A stretch of 12,036 nt of DNA, from the NCBI GenBank assembly GCA_000482145.1, contig AUXH01000580.1, forward strand, positions 1-12,036, written 5' to 3'. The stretch is from Strigomonas culicis. Its lineage: Eukaryota; Euglenozoa; Kinetoplastea; Trypanosomatida; Trypanosomatidae. Under the pieces are notes generated by a model. That model ran no database searches. It was not told the origin of the DNA and saw only the letters and a list, made by a program, of their open reading frames with translations. A program made the translations under genes and the position numbers. Shown here one piece after another: positions 6,610 to 12,036 of this stretch. Numbering within the stretch: the stretch's first letter is position 1; each line of letters starts with the position of its first letter.

Positions 6610-8565
6610 TTAGGTGCCCTTGTAGCTCTGCGATTGCGACTGGCTGTTCCACGCGCCGTCCAGTGCCGTCGCCGCGTTGGGGGCCGCCGACGGATTGCCC
6701 TTGTGGTGCGGCCGGCTGAACACCCGATGCTTCACGTCCGCGTAGAAGTGACGCCGCTCTTCATCCCCGCGCTGCACCGCCCGGCGCGCCGCGTAGGTCC
6801 ACAGCTGCGGCTGCAGCAGCAGCGCGGTGCTCACGCACACCTCCGGCAGGTACTGGCACGTTTCCGTGCGCAGACAGCGCAGCAGCGCGCTCACGAGCGC
6901 GACGGCTGGCAGCACCACCCGCGCATCCGGAAAGTTCTGCGCGAGCAGCACATCCGTGAGGCCGCAGAAGTGGTGGAGCATGTGGGTGGTGAGCGACTCG
7001 AGGTGGATGTTCTGCTGCTGGGCGCACCGCGCGGCGAGGTTGAGCGCGCCGCCGTTGACGCTGCTGCCGCACACCACACCGCCGAGCGACGACTTGCGCT
7101 TAATCGACGTGGGCAGCAGCGGCGAGAAGTCGGGCGCAGCAGCCCCAGCCGCGGCGGTGGAGGAGGTAGGCGGGTGAAGCTGCGCCAGGAGGCGCGTGAC
7201 CAGCTGCTCGTACTCGGCGGGCAGCATCGGGTTGGGGCTCATGTGGCGGTGGCCGGGCGCCGCGCCGCGGGGCCGCCGCTGAATGTCCGTGAGACAGACG
7301 CGGTGCGCATCACTCACGGTGAGCGGCACGTAAAACGTCTCCACGGTGAGCGCGCCCGCCGGCGTCGGCTGCTGCCGCTGTGCGTAGAGGCGCATGTCGT
7401 TGTACGTCTTGTTCGCGTTCACCGCCGCCTCCTCCCTCTCCAGCCGCTCTAGTTTTTCAAACAGCGCCGCTCGCACCGCTTCCTCGTCCTCGGCATCGAG
7501 GAGATCCGCGATGTCTTCCTCCATCGTCGTGCTCAGGTACTGCACGGCGAGGCGCGCGTCCGGGGGCTGCGCGACGTCCTCGACGAGCAGCAGCATGCGC
7601 TGGGGGCGCATGCAGCCCACCTGCGCCGCGTGCGCCAGGAAAGCCAACAGCGCCTGCTGCGCTCGCAGCCGCTGCGGCGCCGCGGCAGCGGTGTCAACCA
7701 GAGACGTCGATGCCGGCCCCTCCGTCGCGGCGGTGGGCGGCGTCGCCGGCTTCGTCTTTTTCTTCCGGTGACGCCTCCGCTGGCTCGCCTTCGCGAGCAT
7801 GCGCTTGAGGCTACTTCCACGGAGATCCGGCAACGACGCCTCATCGTCGACCTCCGCCGCCGGCCTCGTGGATGCCTGGGTGTCCGGCGGCGGCGCATCG
7901 CGGTGGAGCGCCTCGCACTGCCCTCGCGCCACCTTCTCGTTCACCGCGAAGTCCCTGCCGAGCACCTTGATGGTCGCCGCGGTCAGGAGCGGCGGCCGGC
8001 TGGCGTCGTCCGCGCCGCTGCCGCGTGCCATCGCACGCACAAGCGCATCCACGTTGCGGGCGCGGCACAGGGGGTAGTTGACGACCGCGACGACCTCTGT
8101 CACGCCTTGCAGCCCCTCCCGCCGCAGCGCGCCGCGCACGATGTACAGCTTATGCACAATATCCTCGATCGACTTGTGCGAAAGAAAAAACGACGGCTCA
8201 TCGTGCATCTCCACATCAGCAGCAGCAGCTGTTGCTGTTGCTGTTGTTGCCTCCGCTTCGAGGTACAGGGGCAGCTGCGTCTGGTACAACAGCTGCTGTA
8301 CACTGTTCTGCTTCACGTCGACGCGCGCGACGGAAAGGGAGAGGACGCCGCCGGTGCCGATGTCAATGGCGGCACGAATCGGGAAGACGTTGAAGTGCAT
8401 GTTCTGGAACACGCCGAACTCGTCCTCCTCGATGGAGGTGTTCGGCACCGTCGTGCGGGCGCCGGCCGCCACTGCCGGCCGGTGCACTGCGCGACACGGC
8501 GCGCGCCATCCCGCAATGGCCACCGCGCGGAAAGCGGAAACACCACATACAGACACGCGTCGCAT
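6610..8565 (-). CDS. Divergent Ppx/GppA-type exopolyphosphatase-like protein, possibly mitochondrial
   Basis: This 651-residue protein belongs by pattern to the Ppx/GppA branch of the actin-like ATPase fold. Residues 65-81 (AAIDIGTGGVLSLSVARV) match the first phosphate loop, whose usual form is AIDLGSNS. Residues 131-177 contain a helix and then a strand plus PLCRARNVDAL, matching the family's SAL/RxARN block. Residues 493-511 (LGGVVCGSSVNGGALNLAA) resemble the GGT segment, and 546-565 (PDARVVLPAVALVSALLRCL) the following conserved helix. The second phosphate loop, normally DIGGGSTE, should fall near 325-335, but the sequence there reads LLLVEDVAQPPDA with no glycine triplet. The family glutamates after the SG motif are also not evident. 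It may therefore be catalytically inactive. Residues 1-45 contain six Arg, many Ala and no acidic residue until E46, as in a mitochondrial presequence. A low-complexity insert (about 222-300) carries a basic cluster at 263-272. The true substrate, if any, is unknown. Family membership is moderately sure. Confidence 0.65.
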   Translation of the reverse strand: MRRVSVCGVSAFRAVAIAGWRAPCRAVHRPAVAAGARTTVPNTSIEEDEFGVFQNMHFNVFPIRAAIDIGTGGVLSLSVARVDVKQNSVQQLLYQTQLPLYLEAEATTATATAAAADVEMHDEPSFFLSHKSIEDIVHKLYIVRGALRREGLQGVTEVVAVVNYPLCRARNVDALVRAMARGSGADDASRPPLLTAATIKVLGRDFAVNEKVARGQCEALHRDAPPPDTQASTRPAAEVDDEASLPDLRGSSLKRMLAKASQRRRHRKKKTKPATPPTAATEGPASTSLVDTAAAAPQRLRAQQALLAFLAHAAQVGCMRPQRMLLLVEDVAQPPDARLAVQYLSTTMEEDIADLLDAEDEEAVRAALFEKLERLEREEAAVNANKTYNDMRLYAQRQQPTPAGALTVETFYVPLTVSDAHRVCLTDIQRRPRGAAPGHRHMSPNPMLPAEYEQLVTRLLAQLHPPTSSTAAAGAAAPDFSPLLPTSIKRKSSLGGVVCGSSVNGGALNLAARCAQQQNIHLESLTTHMLHHFCGLTDVLLAQNFPDARVVLPAVALVSALLRCLRTETCQYLPEVCVSTALLLQPQLWTYAARRAVQRGDEERRHFYADVKHRVFSRPHHKGNPSAAPNAATALDGAWNSQSQSQSYKGT

Positions 8566-9075
8566 TTTTTTAAGCTCCTGTTTATTTATGTAGTTAATTT
8601 GTATGTTTAAAGGACGAACGTACGACTGCTCTCGTTCCTTTTCTTCTTTGTCCTACATAGAGTTTCTGTCAACAGTACCAACCGTAACGAGCAATATCCA
8701 AACAACAACAATAAAAAGAAAAAGAGGTGTCAGTGTGGGGGTGAGAAAGACAGTTATGTGCTGCGCACGTGCACAGTAGCAAACCAACTATATCCACTGG
8801 ACAAGAGATGTTTAGCGAATGCCGCTATGACTACACACAATCAACTTGTTTGGTAGTATTGGTATTTGATAATAAAAGAAAAGTATATACAGAGAAGAAA
8901 ACACAACAGCAAAGAAGAAACAGAATAAAAAACAACAACAATCATATACAGACACCCAAACTATAATTGTAATAATAACATATAATACATGTATCATACA
9001 GTACAACTATATACATCTAATAATAACAACGAGAAAAACAATACTCTCTCTCTAAAGCAGCGCTCGCTCCGTTTT
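8566..9075. other. Intergenic region between CFAP58-like and Ppx/GppA-like genes
   Basis: This AT-rich gap of 510 bases holds the CFAP58-like 3'UTR and the 5' leader of the next gene. There are short ACAACA and AAT runs. The small open frames here are A-rich and show no protein-like features. No RNA gene was recognised. Confidence 0.65.
8666..8726 (-). promoter_or_regulatory. Predicted spliced-leader acceptor site of the Ppx/GppA-like mRNA
   Basis: On the minus strand, a pyrimidine-rich stretch (about 8699-8726, CTCTTTTTCTTTTTATTG and TTG repeats) is followed by its first AG at 8667-8666 in the context TTGACAG. This gives a leader of about 100 bases. The tract-to-AG distance of about 30 bases is longer than at the other genes, so the site is less certain. 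Confidence 0.45.
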
Positions 9076-11883
9076 TCACTTCGTCGCGGCGTGACTGGTG
9101 TTGTGCAGCGCAAAGCCGCCGCCGGCAAACTGCTTCTGATGCACCGGCTTCGCGAGCGGGAATGCGGACACCGGCGCGCCGCTCGACAGCACGGTCAGCA
9201 GCTGCTCTTCGCGCTGCTTCTTCTCCCGCCGCTCCCGCACCGATCCGACGTGCACGCTGCCGCTGAACGTCGCGGTGTTGCTGCCGCGCGTGGCGAGGTC
9301 CGCGACCATGCCGCCGCCGCCCCACGTCTGCCGCAGCACCTGCTGCTCCCGCGACAGCAAATCATGCTTCGTCTTGGCCTCGAAGTAGCGCTGCTTCGTC
9401 ACTGCGAGCTCGCTGTTCAGCTGCTGCACCTCGTCCGCGAGCTGCTCCGCCTCCTGCTCCGTCTCGCGCAGCTCCCCCTCCAGCGTCGTGATCTGCTGCT
9501 GTCGCTTCGACACGTTTTCCTCAAACAGCGCGAGCTCCTCCGCCGCCTCGGGGCCCGGCAGGCGCGCGAGCCGCTGCCGCAGCTGCGTGTACTCCCTCTC
9601 CTTCGCGACGATCTTCTGCTTGGTCGCCTCCACCTCGTCATGCTTCGCGATGATCTTCAGCTGCACGAGGTGGATCTTCTCCAGGAGATCCATCAGCTCC
9701 GGCGCCGTGCCCTCCAGCCGCCGCCAGCGGTGGACATTGACGCTGTTGTGCAGCTCCTCCGTCAGCAGCCGCCCGCGCGCCTGCTCCTGCCGCAGCTGCC
9801 GCAGCTCCTGTCCCTCCTTCTTGCGCAGCTTGTCGATCGACCGCACGCGGATGATGGCGAGGCGGCAGCGCAGCCGCAGCTCCGCGAGTTCGTTCCGCAT
9901 CTGCTCGATCTCGGAGAGCTTCTTCGCGTACTCCCGCGCGCCCTTTTGCAGTCCGCTCTGCTGCAGCTCCAACTTGCCGTAGAGCAGCCGGAGCTCCTCG
10001 TCCTTGTGTAGCACCTCTGTCGCTAGCGTGTTGCGCTCGTTGCGGATCGTCTTGAGCCGCCGCTCCTGCTGCGCGCGCTCCTCCTCGCACTTGGTGATCA
10101 CCTGCTGCAGCTGCATTGCCTCGTCCTCGAGCGCGGTCACGCGCAGTGCGGCGGCCGCGCGGTCCTCCTGGAGGTGCCGCGCGCGCACCTCGGCGGCCGC
10201 CACCTCCTTCCCCAAGTTCTTCGCGACGACGTATAGTTGGTAGAGCTCCGCCTCCTTGTTGATGAGCTCGTTCTTGAGGTCGTTGATCTCCTGCGTCTTG
10301 GCGGAGAAGCGCTGCTGCAGTTGAGCCTTCTCCGCCTCGCACTCCTGGAGGTGCCGCTCCGCGCGGTTGCGGTTCGCGAGCACGCGATCGAGCAGCTCCT
10401 GCTGCAATTTCAGCTTCTTCTCGTGGTCGTCGAGCGTCACCTGGAGCTGCCGCGCGCGGCTCTTCTCGTTGCGTATCTGGTCCAGCTGGCGGTGGTAGCT
10501 CATCGTGATGCCCTGCGCGTTGCGCTCCTCCTTCGCCTGCATGGACTCGAGGTGAAAGGCGTGCTTGCGGAGCGTTTCGTTGACGCGCCGCTTGTTCTCG
10601 AGCTCCTGCAGCAGTCGCTTCTTCTTCCCCTCCTCCGAGACGCGCGAGCCCTCCGCCGCCGTGCAGGCGTTCTCGCGCTGCGCGTTCTCCACCAGCGTCT
10701 TGCTCTTCTTTTGCATCTCCGCCCGCAGGTCGGACTCGAGTGCGTGGTAGCGCTTTTCCTCCGCCATGACATCCGAAACGAGCTGCTGGAGCTCCTTGTT
10801 GTACGCGTCCGTCACCTGGACGAGCGCCGCGCGCTCGTCCACGAGCTGCTGCAGCTGCAGCTGCTGCGCGCGCACCTCCAGCTCGATTTTTTCTTTCTGC
10901 GCACGGACGGTCTTCGCCTCGTGCTGCTTCTCCTTCAGTGCGGCCTCCTTCTTGGGCAGCTCGCGTTGCAGCTGCGCATTCTGCGCCTCCGTCGCGGCCA
11001 TGCGCTGTGCCTCCTGCTTGAACTTGTTCTGCTTCTCGTCGATCTGCTTCTGCAGCATGGCGATCTCCTCCGTGAGGGAGGCCGCGCGCGCCGCCTGTGC
11101 GTGCTTCTCACTCGCGAGCTGCGCGATGCGGCGGGTGAGATCGTCCGCGGAAAGCACGTAGCGCTCCGTGTTCTCGCGGTACTCCTTTACATTGTGTTCC
11201 TTCGCGGTGCGCTCCTTTTTCTGGACGTCGAGGTCGGCGAGTAGCGCCTGGTAGTCGAGCATGAGCTGCTCCAGCGTCTGCCGCGAGCTCTCTTCCTCAT
11301 CCCGCACCTTGACGAAGCGCTGGTGCACGTCGTGGTGCTCCGTCGCAAACTTCTGCACCTTGCTGGACAGCACCGCGTACTCTTCCTGCCCCTCCTTCTG
11401 GATCGTCAGCAGGTCGTTCACATAGGCTTCCTTGCCGACCGCGAAGCCAACGTTCTGTTCGATCTTCTTGTCGAGCTCCGCAACCTCCTTCTTGAGGCTC
11501 GCCAGCAGCTCCTTGCTTTCGCGCTCACGCGCGTGGGCGCTGTCCGCCATCGCCCACGCCTTCTCGATCTCGCGCTTCAAGTTCAGGATGGTCTTTTCAT
11601 CCTCCTCCGAGAGCTCCATCGCGGTGCCAATCTTCGTCCGGTGGTCATCCAGCTCGCGCTGCAGCTCCTCGTTTTTCCGCAGCAACCGCCGCTCGCCGTC
11701 GACGCTCTTCATCAGAAGACGGTGTGCCTTTTCATACTCACTCTTGAAGATGACAAGCCGTGGGTCGGCGCCGAGCTCGCGCAGCACCTCGTAGAAGCGC
11801 TTCTCTAACAGCTCCACCGCCGCCGTGCTGAGGCTCGCGGTGGTGGCGGCCGCGCTCGTGCCCGGGGCCTTTCCCGCAGACAT
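9076..11883 (-). CDS. CFAP58: Cilia- and flagella-associated protein 58-like coiled-coil protein (CFAP58/CCDC147)
   Basis: This 935-residue protein is almost entirely heptad-rich, charged coiled coil from about residue 22 to 852. Conserved blocks identify CFAP58/CCDC147, an axoneme-associated coiled-coil protein needed for normal flagellar structure in animals. They are LINKEAELYQLYVVAKNL (540-557), KDEELRLLYGKLELQQ (627-642), SVNVHRWRRLEGTAPEL (714-730; HRWRRLEG at 9709-9732) and RLPGPEAAEELALFE (774-788). The length is close to that of animal CFAP58 (about 870 residues), with extra sequence at the N-terminus and in the tail. The C-terminal tail (about 853-935) is not coiled; it is Gly/Ser/Thr-rich and ends near FAGGGFALHNTS. 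The ATG at 11883 is the first after a predicted splice acceptor. The expected location is the flagellar axoneme. A related coiled-coil flagellar protein such as CCDC146 is the alternative, but the HRWRRLEG and PGPEA blocks favour CFAP58. Confidence 0.85.
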   Translation of the reverse strand: MSAGKAPGTSAAATTASLSTAAVELLEKRFYEVLRELGADPRLVIFKSEYEKAHRLLMKSVDGERRLLRKNEELQRELDDHRTKIGTAMELSEEDEKTILNLKREIEKAWAMADSAHARERESKELLASLKKEVAELDKKIEQNVGFAVGKEAYVNDLLTIQKEGQEEYAVLSSKVQKFATEHHDVHQRFVKVRDEEESSRQTLEQLMLDYQALLADLDVQKKERTAKEHNVKEYRENTERYVLSADDLTRRIAQLASEKHAQAARAASLTEEIAMLQKQIDEKQNKFKQEAQRMAATEAQNAQLQRELPKKEAALKEKQHEAKTVRAQKEKIELEVRAQQLQLQQLVDERAALVQVTDAYNKELQQLVSDVMAEEKRYHALESDLRAEMQKKSKTLVENAQRENACTAAEGSRVSEEGKKKRLLQELENKRRVNETLRKHAFHLESMQAKEERNAQGITMSYHRQLDQIRNEKSRARQLQVTLDDHEKKLKLQQELLDRVLANRNRAERHLQECEAEKAQLQQRFSAKTQEINDLKNELINKEAELYQLYVVAKNLGKEVAAAEVRARHLQEDRAAAALRVTALEDEAMQLQQVITKCEEERAQQERRLKTIRNERNTLATEVLHKDEELRLLYGKLELQQSGLQKGAREYAKKLSEIEQMRNELAELRLRCRLAIIRVRSIDKLRKKEGQELRQLRQEQARGRLLTEELHNSVNVHRWRRLEGTAPELMDLLEKIHLVQLKIIAKHDEVEATKQKIVAKEREYTQLRQRLARLPGPEAAEELALFEENVSKRQQQITTLEGELRETEQEAEQLADEVQQLNSELAVTKQRYFEAKTKHDLLSREQQVLRQTWGGGGMVADLATRGSNTATFSGSVHVGSVRERREKKQREEQLLTVLSSGAPVSAFPLAKPVHQKQFAGGGFALHNTSHAATK

Positions 11884-11940
11884 GATGAACAGGGGGATAG
11901 AGACGAGGTTGCCAACAGGGGTCTGACCAATTTCTAATCT
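11884..11940 (-). other. Predicted 5' leader of the CFAP58-like mRNA
   Basis: These 57 bases lie between the predicted acceptor AG and the start codon. No ATG occurs on the coding strand within them, which supports ATG 11883 as the start. Confidence 0.55.
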
Positions 11941-11968
11941 CTATAGAAAGAAATAAAAGGAAAAAAAA
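11941..11968 (-). promoter_or_regulatory. Predicted spliced-leader acceptor site of the CFAP58-like mRNA
   Basis: On the minus strand a T/C tract with one A (11947-11968) runs into CTATAG, with the AG at 11942-11941. This is the expected trans-splicing layout a short distance upstream of the start codon. Confidence 0.65.
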
Positions 11969-11984
11969 GTTTTAACTACAAAGA

Positions 11985-11985
11985 T

Positions 11986-12036
<51 letters not shown>
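11985..12036. repeat. (AG)n microsatellite at the window edge
   Basis: A pure AG run of about 19 units (11995-12032), with imperfect GA units before it, reaches nearly to the right end. Read on the minus strand it is (CT)n, upstream of the acceptor of the CFAP58-like gene. It therefore also adds to the pyrimidine-rich context there. Confidence 0.95.

Noticed and set aside
6634..7452. Plus-strand open frames antisense to the Ppx/GppA-like gene (this one and 7630-8610)
   Set aside because: They are Arg-rich shadow frames of a GC-rich gene, with no recognisable domain.
8989..10011. Plus-strand open frame antisense to the CFAP58-like gene
   Set aside because: It is Leu/Arg-rich, the mirror of a Glu/Gln/Lys-rich coiled coil, and has no motif. 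The same applies to the plus-strand frame at 10237-11244.

Overview
The window looks like nuclear DNA of a kinetoplastid (trypanosomatid) flagellate. Four long, intronless genes all lie on the minus strand, one behind another, as in a polycistronic unit. The coding regions are GC-rich, while the gaps are AT-rich and full of homopolymers and microsatellites. Upstream of each start, on the coding strand, a polypyrimidine tract is followed by an AG, as expected for spliced-leader trans-splicing. The species cannot be named from the sequence alone.

In transcription order (right to left) the layout is as follows. (1) 9076-11883 encodes a coiled-coil flagellar protein with the conserved blocks of CFAP58/CCDC147. 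(2) 6610-8565 encodes a divergent exopolyphosphatase-like (Ppx/GppA fold) protein with a presequence-like N-terminus and eroded phosphate-binding motifs. (3) 5349-6319 encodes a DDRGK-domain protein (DDRGK1/UFBP1, UFM1 pathway). Its N-terminal membrane anchor is in a different frame from the rest, separated by a run of ten G (coding strand). (4) 1000-4728 encodes a very large LKB1/STK11-like protein kinase with long inserts in the catalytic domain, poly-asparagine tracts and a C-terminal CaaX-type end. Positions 1-999 hold no gene that I can support. They are probably the kinase 3'UTR and spacer before the next gene to the left.

The four proteins do not form an obvious pathway, and neighbours in a kinetoplastid unit are usually functionally unrelated. 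I found no sign of a mobile element, CRISPR array, defence locus or other novel multi-gene system. The observations most worth checking are the frame break in the DDRGK gene, the LKB1-like kinase with a possible prenylation signal and unusual inserts, and the apparently catalytically degenerate Ppx/GppA protein.
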